Assembly: GCA_030839105.1 (NCBI GenBank)
Contig: JAUZEI010000283.1
Coordinates: 1 to 11,195, forward strand
From: Actinomycetota bacterium
GTDB taxonomy: Bacteria > Actinomycetota > Acidimicrobiia > IMCC26256 > PALSA-610
Length of the DNA stretch: 11,195 nucleotides
Reading direction: 5' to 3'
Below the pieces are notes generated by a model, which had not been told where the DNA came from, ran no database searches, and saw only the letters and a list, made by a program, of their open reading frames with translations. Of the stretch, positions 1 to 6,437 are shown in pieces (positions within the stretch are counted from its first letter, which is position 1; each line of letters starts with the position of its first letter). Made by a program: the position numbers and the translations under genes.

Positions 1-107
1 CGCGCGTCAAGGTCGCGCGGCGCAACTACATCGTGTTCTGCGGAGCCGCCACGATCGTGACGGCCTTCGTGCTGCTCCCGGTCGTGACGCTGCTCGGGAC
101 CGAGTGA
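1..107 (+). CDS. C-terminal end of a membrane protein (partial, 5' end outside window)
   Basis: The open frame read from base 3 runs to a TGA at 105-107 and gives 34 residues beginning RVKVARRNYIVF. Every complete sense codon except GGA ends in G or C, as in the other real genes here, which argues that it is coding although no start is visible. The residues form a basic stretch (RVKVARR) followed by about 20 hydrophobic residues (YIVFCGAATIVTAFVLLPVV) and a short tail ending LLGTE. This is a typical last transmembrane helix with positive residues on its cytoplasmic side. The family cannot be identified from this fragment. It converges on the KOW-domain gene 47 bases downstream. Confidence 0.55.
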   Translation, partial: RVKVARRNYIVFCGAATIVTAFVLLPVVTLLGTE

Positions 108-154
108 AGGTCCGGACCGGAGCCGAAGCGCCCCCCGACAATTCCATCGACGAC

Positions 155-331
155 TCAGTCGGCGTCGACCTTGTTGACGTGCGCCTCGTGCGTCTTGATC
201 TCTTTGCCGTGCTTCTCGAGCGCAACCGTGAGGCCGTCGCCGATGAGGTGCTTGTCGATGATCGCACCGCGCTCGCCCTTGAAGTCGCCCTCGGTGATGA
301 TCACTTTGTCGCCAACCTTGAAGTGGGTCAT
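155..331 (-). CDS. Small KOW-domain protein (58 aa)
   Basis: Starting at the ATG at 331, the product is 58 residues beginning MTHFKVGDKVIITEGDFKG and ending HVNKVDAD. Residues 5-25 match the KOW pattern of ribosomal protein L24 and NusG: KVGDKV, then an acidic turn, F-K-G-E-R-G, then hydrophobic residues. KOW domains are small beta-barrels that bind RNA or ribosomal and polymerase partners. The domain fills the whole protein, so it is neither L24 (about 100 aa) nor NusG (which carries an NGN domain). The start is set by a GAGGA Shine-Dalgarno sequence 7 bases upstream. The frame stays open further upstream to 502, but that extension is low-quality sequence overlapping the divergent gene. It stands alone. 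The KOW assignment is fairly secure; the cellular role is unknown. Confidence 0.82.
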   Translation of the reverse strand: MTHFKVGDKVIITEGDFKGERGAIIDKHLIGDGLTVALEKHGKEIKTHEAHVNKVDAD

Positions 332-338
332 GGGCGGA

Positions 339-343
339 TCCTC
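339..343 (-). promoter_or_regulatory. Ribosome binding site of the KOW gene
   Basis: On the minus strand GAGGA lies 7 bases before the ATG at 331. It supports the short 58-residue start over the longer open frame reaching 502. Confidence 0.6.
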
Positions 344-426
344 GCACGAACGCGCAAGCCGCTCAACGACCACAGAATCGGGCCGTGATGTGATCGCGCG
401 GGGGCCGGGGCCGCGATCCGTGTCGG

Positions 427-432
427 TAGCTT
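427..432 (+). promoter_or_regulatory. TAGCTT -10-like element, probable leaderless start
   Basis: TAGCTT sits 6 bases before the ATG at 439 and no Shine-Dalgarno sequence lies between. A TANNNT hexamer at this distance places transcription initiation at or next to the start codon, the leaderless arrangement common in Actinomycetota. No good -35 element was seen. Confidence 0.45.
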
Positions 433-438
433 GCCCCG

Positions 439-1194
439 ATGCCCGATCACCTCGCAGCACTGAAGTCATCCTCGGCGCACCTGCGCAGCATCGTCGAGCC
501 ACTCCGGGAGGATCAGATAGTCGCGCCTTCGTACGCGTCGGAATGGACCATTGCCGACGTGCTCTCCCACCTCGGCTCCAGCGCGGTCATCTTGGGCGCG
601 CGGCTCGACACCGGTCTGGCGGGAACGGAGCTGGCGGACGACTTCGCGCCGCCGGTGTGGGACGAGTGGAACGCAAAGTCGCCCGCCGCCAAGGTCGCCG
701 ACGGACTCGAGGCCGACCGCGCGTGCGTCGAACGACTCGACGCGGTCAGTGCCGGCGAGCGCGCCACGTTCCACGTCACGCTCGGGCCGATAGATCTCGA
801 CTTCGACGGACTCGTCGGGTTGCGTCTCAACGAGCACGCCCTCCACACCTGGGACATCGAGGTGATGTTCGATCCGTCGGCTCGGGTCCAGCCCGTGGCA
901 ACGGCGTTGATCGTCGACAACATCGCCATGATCGTCGGTTTCATCGGCAAACCGACGGGCATCGAACGCGTCGTGCACGTGCGCACCACCGAACCCACGC
1001 GCGACTTCGCGCTTGCGATCGGTAAGGAGCGCGTGGCGCTCGAGCCGGGCACCACCGACCGTGAGCCCGACCTGGAGCTCCCGGCCGAAGCTTTCGTCCG
1101 GCTCGTCTACGGACGGCTCGATCCCGCTCACACGCCACCCGTGCGCGGACCCGCCGATCTCGACGAGTTGCGGCGTATGTTTCCCGGCGTCTGA
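439..1194 (+). CDS. Maleylpyruvate isomerase-family mycothiol-dependent enzyme
   Basis: This 251-residue protein fits the MDMPI/DinB-like superfamily, whose actinobacterial members use the thiol cofactor mycothiol in isomerisation, S-transfer or detoxification. The N-terminal four-helix domain covers about residues 5-165. The expected three metal ligands are visible: H44 in the VLSHLGSS segment, and E132 and H136 in NEHALHTWD. This His...Glu-x3-His pattern matches the zinc site of mycothiol-dependent maleylpyruvate isomerase. The phrase EWTIADVLSHLG is also typical of the family. A smaller C-terminal domain follows (about 175-250). The family is diverse and many members are not true maleylpyruvate isomerases. 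No gentisate-pathway genes lie nearby, so the substrate is unassigned. The ATG at 439 is supported by the TAGCTT element 6 bases upstream. Confidence 0.85.
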   Translation: MPDHLAALKSSSAHLRSIVEPLREDQIVAPSYASEWTIADVLSHLGSSAVILGARLDTGLAGTELADDFAPPVWDEWNAKSPAAKVADGLEADRACVERLDAVSAGERATFHVTLGPIDLDFDGLVGLRLNEHALHTWDIEVMFDPSARVQPVATALIVDNIAMIVGFIGKPTGIERVVHVRTTEPTRDFALAIGKERVALEPGTTDREPDLELPAEAFVRLVYGRLDPAHTPPVRGPADLDELRRMFPGV

Positions 1195-1213
1195 TCACGG
1201 TTCGTGCGGCCAC

Positions 1214-1219
1214 TAGCGT
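1214..1219 (+). promoter_or_regulatory. TAGCGT -10-like element, probable leaderless start
   Basis: TAGCGT ends 7 bases before the GTG at 1227. It lies in the 32-base gap after the preceding gene's stop, and no Shine-Dalgarno sequence is visible. It suggests the patatin gene has its own promoter despite following closely on the same strand. Confidence 0.4.
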
Positions 1220-1226
1220 CTCGCCG

Positions 1227-2078
1227 GTGACCGTGGCCTTCGTACTCTCGGGCGGTGCGAGTCTCGGGGCGGTCGAAGTCGGGATGCTCCGCGCTCTCCG
1301 GGAGCGCGACATCCGTCCCGATGTGATCATCGGAACCTCGGTCGGCGCCCTCAACGGCGCCTGGTTGGCCGGCCATCCCGACGACCCGGTCGAGGATCTT
1401 GCCGAGCTGTGGAAGGGCATCGACCGCGACGACGTCTTCCCGGCCGACATGCGGCGAGGACTGCTCGCGCTCGCGGGCCGGCGTCAGAGCCTGATCGACG
1501 AAGGCCCGCTACGCGAGCTCATCGACCGCCACGTCACCTTCGATCGGCTCGAGGACGCACCGGTCCCGCTTCATGTCGTCGCGGTGGAAGTGCTCACGGG
1601 CCGAGACGTGCTGTTGTCGAAAGGTCCGGCGGTGGATTCGGTGCTCGCGAGCGCGGCGCTGCCCTCGGTCTTCGATCCGGTCGAGATCGACGGCGTTCCC
1701 TACATGGACGGCGGTGTCGGCAACAACACGCCGATCTCGCACGCCGTCGGTCTCGGCGTCGACCTCGTGTGGGTGCTGTGCGCGGGTCACGCGTGCGCGC
1801 TGACCGAACCGCCGGAGAGCGCGCTGGGAATGGCCCTGCACGCCCTCACCTTGTTGTTGCACAAGCAACTCGCGGTCGACGTGGTGCGCTACGAGCCGCT
1901 CGTCGAGCTACGCGTGCTTCCGCCACTGTGCCCGTTGACCGTGAACCCGGTCGACTTCACGCATTCCGAAGAGCTGATCGACCGCGGCTACGAGGCGTCG
2001 AAGCGCTGGCTCGACGAGGAGCATCCGCCGGTAGGTCAGGCGGCGTTCCTCGGCGCGCACCAGCACGCCCGAGGCTGA
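1227..2078 (+). CDS. Patatin-like phospholipase family protein
   Basis: This 283-residue protein has the full patatin catalytic layout: an N-terminal strand leading to the glycine-rich oxyanion loop SGGASLG (residues 8-14), the nucleophile elbow GTSVG with S38, and the aspartate of the Ser-Asp dyad in YMDGGVGNN (D161). Proteins of this type are cytoplasmic or membrane-peripheral acyl hydrolases acting on phospholipids or other acyl esters. The RssA/YchK-like subgroup of about 280-320 residues is the closest by size. No signal peptide or transmembrane segment is present. The start is GTG at 1227, which places the SGG loop directly after the first strand, as usual. It converges with the gene ending at 2088, with only 9 bases between the stops. 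Substrate specificity cannot be told from sequence. Confidence 0.9.
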   Translation: MTVAFVLSGGASLGAVEVGMLRALRERDIRPDVIIGTSVGALNGAWLAGHPDDPVEDLAELWKGIDRDDVFPADMRRGLLALAGRRQSLIDEGPLRELIDRHVTFDRLEDAPVPLHVVAVEVLTGRDVLLSKGPAVDSVLASAALPSVFDPVEIDGVPYMDGGVGNNTPISHAVGLGVDLVWVLCAGHACALTEPPESALGMALHALTLLLHKQLAVDVVRYEPLVELRVLPPLCPLTVNPVDFTHSEELIDRGYEASKRWLDEEHPPVGQAAFLGAHQHARG

Positions 2079-2087
2079 CGACCACGC

Positions 2088-2927
2088 TTACGCCGCCACC
2101 GGTTGCTGGCTGTAACGAACGCGCGATTCGTTCGGCGCGTTGGCCCTCCAGCGCCCCGTCGACGCCCGCCATTCGCGGCCGCCATATGAGACAGTGACGA
2201 TCCGGAACTGTTCCGCGTGGGCGACGAGCCAACTCGCGATCGTCCAGCCTTGCGCGGTTGCGAAGGTGCGGTCGAGAGACGAGACGCCGACCTCGTTTGC
2301 CAGACTCGGAACCGGAGAGGGCGGCGGCTCGGGGGAGGGCGCGAGCGCGAAACGACAGGTGAGCCCGGCCGTAATTTCTCCCGTCAGCGCGGCGGCGATC
2401 GTGCGTGCTTCCGACTCCCATTGCATGTACGCGGTCGGCGCCCCACTGCGCTGCACCTTCTGCGCGGCGTCGTTGATCGGGAGCGCCTGCCAGCCGTCGA
2501 CCTTCTTCAGCTCGCGGTAGAACGCGGCCGCCGCGTAGCTCGGAGTGAGGATCTCGCTGGTGGTGCCCCAACCTTGGGAGGGGCGTTGCTGGAACAAGCC
2601 GAGCGAGTCGCGGTCGCCGTAGGGCAGGTTGTGCAGCTTTGATTCCTGCAGCGCGGCCGCGAGCGCGACCGTCACGGCATGATCCGGTAGGCCGAGTCGC
2701 TTGCCCACGGTGGCGATCGTCGTCGAGTTGGCGGCCTGGTCGATGGCGAGGGTGTACGAGATGGTCGGGGGGTTACCGCTGCCGGCGGTTGTCCGGCTGA
2801 CGACGCACGCAGGCGGCGGCGTCTTGTGATGGCGGAAGACCCGCACTCCCACGACTACCGCGGCGGCGAGCACCGCAACGGTGACGACGACGGCGCCGAT
2901 CCGTCGCACCGCGGTCGAGACGGCCAT
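2088..2927 (-). CDS. Membrane-anchored lysozyme-fold (transglycosylase-like) protein
   Basis: This 279-residue protein begins with a basic N-terminus and one transmembrane segment (about residues 10-30). An extracytoplasmic domain follows, with the segment VALAAALQESKLHNLPYG, then D105-RDSLGLFQQRPSQGWG (105-121), and later AFYRELKKV (136-143) and YMQWESEA (167-174). The Q-E-S-K stretch with E95, followed by an S-L-G-L-F-Q-Q-R core, resembles the goose-lysozyme/soluble lytic transglycosylase fold, where that glutamate is catalytic. Many actinobacterial homologues are annotated only as hypothetical. A proline-rich linker (198-208) leads to a C-terminal part of about 70 residues with W254 and W260 that I do not recognise. 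C41 and C191 could pair outside the membrane. A wall-remodelling role is inferred. The ATG at 2927 follows a TAGCTT element by 6 bases. Confidence 0.8.
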   Translation of the reverse strand: MAVSTAVRRIGAVVVTVAVLAAAVVVGVRVFRHHKTPPPACVVSRTTAGSGNPPTISYTLAIDQAANSTTIATVGKRLGLPDHAVTVALAAALQESKLHNLPYGDRDSLGLFQQRPSQGWGTTSEILTPSYAAAAFYRELKKVDGWQALPINDAAQKVQRSGAPTAYMQWESEARTIAAALTGEITAGLTCRFALAPSPEPPPSPVPSLANEVGVSSLDRTFATAQGWTIASWLVAHAEQFRIVTVSYGGREWRASTGRWRANAPNESRVRYSQQPVAA

Positions 2928-2933
2928 CGGTCG

Positions 2934-2939
2934 AAGCTA
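2934..2939 (-). promoter_or_regulatory. TAGCTT -10-like element, probable leaderless start
   Basis: Read on the minus strand, TAGCTT lies 6 bases before the ATG at 2927, with no Shine-Dalgarno sequence. It is the same hexamer and spacing as at 427-432. Confidence 0.45.
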
Positions 2940-2941
2940 GC

Positions 2942-2964
2942 CGCCGGTGCGCGAAATACCGGCG
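2942..2964 (-). terminator. Hairpin after the mptB stop (possible terminator or operator)
   Basis: A perfect inverted repeat with 7-bp arms (CGCCGGT / ACCGGCG) and a 9-base loop lies 3 bases beyond the mptB stop and just upstream of the -10-like element of the next gene. No T-run follows, so it would be a U-tract-less terminator, or alternatively a dyad operator for the lysozyme-fold gene. Confidence 0.35.
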
Positions 2965-2967
2965 CGC

Positions 2968-4545
2968 TCAGGCCGCGGGAGGCTCCGAGGCGCGTGCACG
3001 CGCCGTCCACGCTTCGGGGACTACGAGGCGCAAGATGTCGGCGCTCTGCGTGATGCGGCCGCGCCGTCGGTATTCCTCGATCGCCATTGCGAGGTCGGTC
3101 CGGATCCAGGCGCGCACCGGTCGCCATGCGATCGCGATCGCAAGCAACGACAACACGACCACTGCCGCCATGAGCACGAAGTCGGGCATGGAAGAACCCG
3201 AGGGCTGCACCGTGATCGACAGCACGACCGACGCGAAGATCGCGAAGCCGCGCTCGATGCGCCGACCGACGGCGGCCAGGATCACCAATCCCCACAGCAC
3301 GTACCACGGCAGGACGATCGGGCCGAGCGCGACGACGAGCGCGAGCGCGAAACCGCACGCGCGGGCGGTCCCGATCTTCGGCGCGCGCCACAGCAGATAT
3401 GCGACGCCGACCACCGTGGTGATCGCGCCGGCGGTGCGGACGAGACTGAGTACCTCGGTGTCGTGACCGACGACGTTCGCCGTCCAGTGCGCGACGAAGG
3501 TCGTCGGCGTGAGGAGGCTCCGGTTGGTGCCCGGTATGCCGAGGGCCCCGATCCAACCCCAGCCCAGGTTGCACGCCCACGCCACCACAAGGAAGGCGGC
3601 GCCGCCGATACCGGAGAGGCGGGCGAAAAGGGAGAGGCGGCGTTCCGCGGGCGCGTGTCGTACCGCGTCGACGATGATGAACGCAGCGGGGATGACCGCG
3701 GGGGCCTTGATCGTGGCCGCGACCATGCACAACAAGACGCCCAACAGCGGGCGGCGCGCGCCCGTCGTGGCCACGGCGAGCCCGGCGACGATCAGTCCGA
3801 TCATGAGGGCGTCGTTGTGACCACCGGCGACGAAGTGGAACAGCACGAGCGGGTTGCAGACGCCGAGCCAGACCGCGCGCGCGGGATCCTTGCCGACCGA
3901 CTTCGCCAACGCCGGAAGCGAAACCGCGATCAACACGATGCCCGCGACCTCGAACAGCCGCAGGAGCATGATCGCGTTGATGACGCTTCCACCCGACACG
4001 CGCACCGCGGCGTGCGCGAGGCGCAAGAAGAGCGGGCCGTAGGGCGACGGGGTCGTGAGCCATGCGTGACTCACCGGCGCCAGGAAGTTCGACGCGCCCA
4101 ACGCGATCGGCCCGTGCGCGTAGGGGTTGATGTGTTGGTGCACCATCATCCCGTCGGCCGCGTAGCTGTAGAGGTCGCGGCTGAAAGTGGGAGGGCCGAT
4201 GATGAGCGGCACTGCCCAGATGCACGCGATGCGGTTGAGCGGACGGAGTGCCGCGCCCCGTCGCAACAGCAGGCCGAGCACGAGCCATGCGCCGAGGACG
4301 AGAACCAGTCCGAGCGTCATCGTCGACGCGCCGACCACCGTCCGCGCGGTGCCCTTGGGGACGAGCGCGAGGAACCCGCGCTCTACGGAAGAACCCGTCG
4401 GACCGGTAGGCCCGACCACGAGCCCGGACAGGGTGATGAGCACCATCCCGAGCGCGCCGATCGTCCCGAGGGCGACCGTCGTGCCTTCCGGCCATCGGTT
4501 GCTTCCGGGTGCGAGCGCGATCCGAGGGTCGTCACTGTCCGCCAC
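2968..4545 (-). CDS. mptB: MptB-like polyprenol-phosphomannose alpha-1,6-mannosyltransferase
   Basis: This 525-residue polytopic membrane protein has about a dozen hydrophobic segments between residues 22 and 475. The loop after the first helices carries F-S-R-D-L-Y-S-Y-A-A-D-G (121-132), then HINPYAHGP (138-146) and TPSPYGP (165-171). These are hallmarks of the MptA/MptB family of GT-C mannosyltransferases, and D124 is the expected catalytic acid. The family extends the alpha-1,6-mannan core of lipomannan and related envelope lipoglycans, using decaprenyl-phospho-mannose on the outer face of the membrane. FVAGGHNDALMIG and TIKAPAVIP are also family-like. Upstream frame is closed by TGA at 4552-4554, so the start is the GTG at 4545. 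It has both a GAGG 4 bases upstream and a CATAAT element. MptB is the best match, but MptA cannot be excluded. Confidence 0.85.
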   Translation of the reverse strand: MADSDDPRIALAPGSNRWPEGTTVALGTIGALGMVLITLSGLVVGPTGPTGSSVERGFLALVPKGTARTVVGASTMTLGLVLVLGAWLVLGLLLRRGAALRPLNRIACIWAVPLIIGPPTFSRDLYSYAADGMMVHQHINPYAHGPIALGASNFLAPVSHAWLTTPSPYGPLFLRLAHAAVRVSGGSVINAIMLLRLFEVAGIVLIAVSLPALAKSVGKDPARAVWLGVCNPLVLFHFVAGGHNDALMIGLIVAGLAVATTGARRPLLGVLLCMVAATIKAPAVIPAAFIIVDAVRHAPAERRLSLFARLSGIGGAAFLVVAWACNLGWGWIGALGIPGTNRSLLTPTTFVAHWTANVVGHDTEVLSLVRTAGAITTVVGVAYLLWRAPKIGTARACGFALALVVALGPIVLPWYVLWGLVILAAVGRRIERGFAIFASVVLSITVQPSGSSMPDFVLMAAVVVLSLLAIAIAWRPVRAWIRTDLAMAIEEYRRRGRITQSADILRLVVPEAWTARARASEPPAA

Positions 4546-4553
4546 CAGGCCTC

Positions 4554-4559
4554 ATTATG
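4554..4559 (-). promoter_or_regulatory. CATAAT -10-like element before mptB
   Basis: CATAAT on the minus strand lies 8 bases before the GTG start and is one mismatch from TATAAT in very GC-rich surroundings. A GAGG between it and the start could serve as a weak Shine-Dalgarno, so leaderless initiation is uncertain here. Confidence 0.35.
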
Positions 4560-4653
4560 GTGCAAGGAGCCCGCGTCGACGGGGCTGGGCGCTCCGACCT
4601 GGGCGAAGTCGCCCGAGCCGGAGTAGCGGATTCCGGCCCGGGCGCGCCCGCTG

Positions 4654-5478
4654 TCAGGCGATGACGTCGCTGAGTGGCCGAGCGCCGTCCATCTTCGTGA
4701 ACGTGTCCGGCACCGGGTAGTTGCCGAGCACGAAGTTCAGGATGGCCGCGTGCTGCAGCTCCACGGGCTCGATGGTTGCCGCGGTCTTGATGCCGGCCGG
4801 GGCTTCCACGACGCTGATCGCCTCGAGGTACGTGGCCGCAGCCGCGTTCTCGAGGGTGAGGGCCAGCTTCGCGAGGCCCCCGGCGTCCTTCACCTTGGCA
4901 AACGTCGGTGCGACGACCGCGTCCTGGACCGTCTTGTCGATACCGGTGACCGGGCTCTTGCCCGCACCCGACAGCACGGCGTTCCACGCGGCCGCGTGGT
5001 CCATGTGCTGCTTCATGACGGTCTGCGCGAACGTCACAACGGCGGGGGGAACCGTGCCGAGCTTGCCCGCGGTCGCGGCGCTGATGCCGGCGCCGTAGGT
5101 CTGCGCCGCCAGGTTCTCGAGCGACGCGGCGAGCGCGACCACTCCGAGGTCTCCCGTCAGCTTGCCGCCGCCCGTCGTCGGGGCTCCCGTCGTGGGCGTG
5201 GTGGTGCTGCCCGCGGCGGGTGTCGACGACTTGCTGCTGCTTCCGCATGCCGCGAGGGCGAGGCCGCCGAGCGCCACACCTGCGCCCATCAGGAAGCCGC
5301 GGCGGCTAGGTGCGACCTTCGCAACCCCGGACCGAAGCTGCTGGTGCAGTTCCGACCACCCTGCGAGTGCTTCCTTCATGATCGGCAGCGTCGCGTTGTG
5401 CATCTCGTCGACGTCGGCGGTCATCGAGCGCAGCTCGTGCTCGGTGATCTGCATCGGCTCGTGCTGGTCGGCGCTCAC
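4654..5478 (-). CDS. Tat-type ferritin-like lipoprotein (third gene of operon)
   Basis: This 274-residue protein has three parts. Residues 1-57 are a hydrophilic, probably helical region (DEMHNATLPIMKEAL at 24-38) before the signal. Residues 58-78 form a twin-arginine signal, SRRGFLMG, ending in a lipobox LAAC with C78 as the likely lipidated cysteine, followed by a Ser/Thr/Pro/Gly linker to about 106. Residues 110-255 form a ferritin-like four-helix domain (Ferritin_2-like). Candidate metal ligands are E121, H158/H161 (KQHMDH), E210 (TLENAAAATY) and E240/H243 (ELQH). It should sit as a lipoprotein outside the membrane. Ferritin-type iron chemistry is inferred only. It starts with GTG overlapping the previous stop as GTGA, with a GAAGGAG sequence 7 bases upstream. 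Its first 72 residues are shared with the middle gene, apart from 3 changes. Confidence 0.85.
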   Translation of the reverse strand: MSADQHEPMQITEHELRSMTADVDEMHNATLPIMKEALAGWSELHQQLRSGVAKVAPSRRGFLMGAGVALGGLALAACGSSSKSSTPAAGSTTTPTTGAPTTGGGKLTGDLGVVALAASLENLAAQTYGAGISAATAGKLGTVPPAVVTFAQTVMKQHMDHAAAWNAVLSGAGKSPVTGIDKTVQDAVVAPTFAKVKDAGGLAKLALTLENAAAATYLEAISVVEAPAGIKTAATIEPVELQHAAILNFVLGNYPVPDTFTKMDGARPLSDVIA

Positions 5479-5850
5479 TTGACGGCTCCTTCATCGGCCG
5501 TGCGGGCCATGTTGTAGGGATAGAAGGCGTCGGGGAAACCGACACTGCCGGCGGCGGCGGGCAACTTGTCCAGAGCCGGCGGCAGCGCGATGAGCTCGGG
5601 GTGACCGGCACCGACGAGCGCCTTCACGGCGTTGAGCACGGCGACGTGCTGCGCTTCGACACCCATGATGCTGGCGGTGGTGTTGCGCGCGTTCTTGTCG
5701 GACATCGTCGTCACGAACGCGACGTACGTCTCGGCCGCGCCCATCTCGAGCGTGATCGCGAGCTCGACGAGCGGCACCGGTCCGGTGAGCTTCGGCTTGG
5801 CCTTGTTCACGACGTCGAGCAGGACGGGATCGGGCGCGGTCTGCGCCTTG
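5264..5850. repeat. 587-bp tandem repeat, copy 1
   Basis: This segment aligns to 5851-6437 at a constant offset of 587 without any indel. I counted about 39 mismatches by eye (roughly 93% identity). In coding direction it holds the C-terminal half of the hybrid gene, the GTGA junction with its ribosome binding site, and the first 72 codons of the third gene. It begins at the 11-bp word CCGCCGAGCGC (plus strand), which recurs at 5851 and 6438. Confidence 0.95.
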
Positions 5851-6065
5851 CCGCCGAGCGCGACACCCGCGCCCATCAGGAAGCCCCGGCGGCTGGGTGC
5901 CACCTTCGCAACCCCGGATCGAATCTGCTGGTGCAGCTCCGACCATTCCGCGAGTGCTTCCTTCATGATCGGCAGCGTTGCGTTGTGCATCTCGTCGACG
6001 TCGGCGGTCATCGAGCGCAGCTCATGCTCGGTGACCTGCATCGGCTCGTGCTGGTCGGCGCTCAC
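5475..6065 (-). CDS. Chimeric Tat-signal half-ferritin protein (middle gene, made by tandem duplication)
   Basis: This 196-residue protein is a fusion. Residues 1-72 equal the N-terminus of the downstream lipoprotein (3 differences), including the pre-signal helix and twin-arginine SRRGFLMGAGVALGG. Residues 69-196 equal the C-terminal half of the upstream ferritin-like protein (4 differences). The join falls in A-L-G-G, encoded by an 11-bp word shared by both parents. It lacks helices 1-2 of the ferritin-like domain and retains helices 3-4, with E107/E112 (LEMGAAETY) and E137/H140 (VEAQH). The lipobox and linker are gone. The signal's hydrophobic run is only about 11 residues before a lysine, and no clear cleavage site remains, so export is doubtful. 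Low amino-acid divergence from both parents suggests it is functional. GTG start, GTGA overlaps on both sides, strong GAAGGAG sequence. Confidence 0.85.
   Translation of the reverse strand: MSADQHEPMQVTEHELRSMTADVDEMHNATLPIMKEALAEWSELHQQIRSGVAKVAPSRRGFLMGAGVALGGKAQTAPDPVLLDVVNKAKPKLTGPVPLVELAITLEMGAAETYVAFVTTMSDKNARNTTASIMGVEAQHVAVLNAVKALVGAGHPELIALPPALDKLPAAAGSVGFPDAFYPYNMARTADEGAVK
5486..5492 (-). promoter_or_regulatory. Ribosome binding site inside the hybrid gene for the third gene
   Basis: GAAGGAG on the minus strand lies 7 bases before the GTG at 5478. It is embedded in the last codons (D-E-G-A-V-K) of the hybrid gene and decides the GTG start. The same sequence occurs 587 bases away for the middle gene. 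Confidence 0.75.
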
Positions 6066-6437
6066 TTGACGGCTCCTTCATCGGCCGCGCGGGCCATGTC
6101 GTAGGGGTAGAAGGCGTCGGGAAAACCGACACTGCCGGCGGCGGCGGGCAACTTGTCCAGAGCCGGCGGGAGCGCGATGAGCTCGGGATGACCGGCGCCG
6201 ACGAGTGCCTTCACTGCGTTGAGCACCGCGACGTGCTGCGCTTCGACGCCCATGATGCTGGCCGTGGTATTGCGCGCGTTCTTGTCCGAAAGCGTCGTCA
6301 CGAACGCGACATACGTCTCGGCCGCGCCCATCTCGAGAGTGATCGCAAGCTCGACGAGCGGCACCGGTCCGGTGAGCTTCGGCTTCGCCTTGTTCACGAC
6401 GTCGAGGAGCACGGGATCGGGCATGGTCTGCGCCTTA
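5851..6437. repeat. 587-bp tandem repeat, copy 2
   Basis: Second copy of the duplicated segment, directly abutting copy 1. In coding direction it holds the C-terminal half of the first ferritin-like gene, the GTGA junction and its ribosome binding site, and the first 72 codons of the hybrid gene. The outer edge lies at the 11-bp word at 6438-6448, so the breakpoint is ambiguous within 11 bases. Confidence 0.95.

Noticed and set aside
109..118. 10-bp palindrome GGTCCGGACC just after the first partial gene, as a terminator
   Set aside because: No loop and no T-run; short palindromes of this kind arise easily in GC-rich DNA.
147..168. Inverted repeat TCGACG-N10-CGTCGA spanning the KOW stop, as a two-way terminator
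   Set aside because: Arms are only 6 bp of common GC-rich words, lying partly within coding sequence and without a T-run.
171..1025. A plus-strand open frame overlapping the KOW gene and most of the mycothiol-dependent enzyme
   Set aside because: Arg-rich low-quality translation without motifs; the enzyme in the other frame has its metal ligands in place.
2855..4626. Long open frames overlapping mptB in two other frames (546 residues on the minus strand, 559 on the plus strand)
   Set aside because: Their translations are Arg/Asp/His-rich with no hydrophobic pattern or motif. The mptB frame gives clear transmembrane helices and family motifs. Such shadows are normal at high GC.
4639..4650. 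12-bp palindrome CGGGCGCGCCCG after the ferritin-like operon, as a terminator
   Set aside because: As a hairpin it leaves about 4 bp of stem, and no T-run follows. The 108-bp gap 4546-4653 otherwise holds only the mptB promoter-like element.
5475..6065. The middle ferritin-like gene as a decaying pseudogene
   Set aside because: It has no frameshift or stop, keeps its ribosome binding site and both GTGA overlaps, and most differences from its parents appear synonymous.
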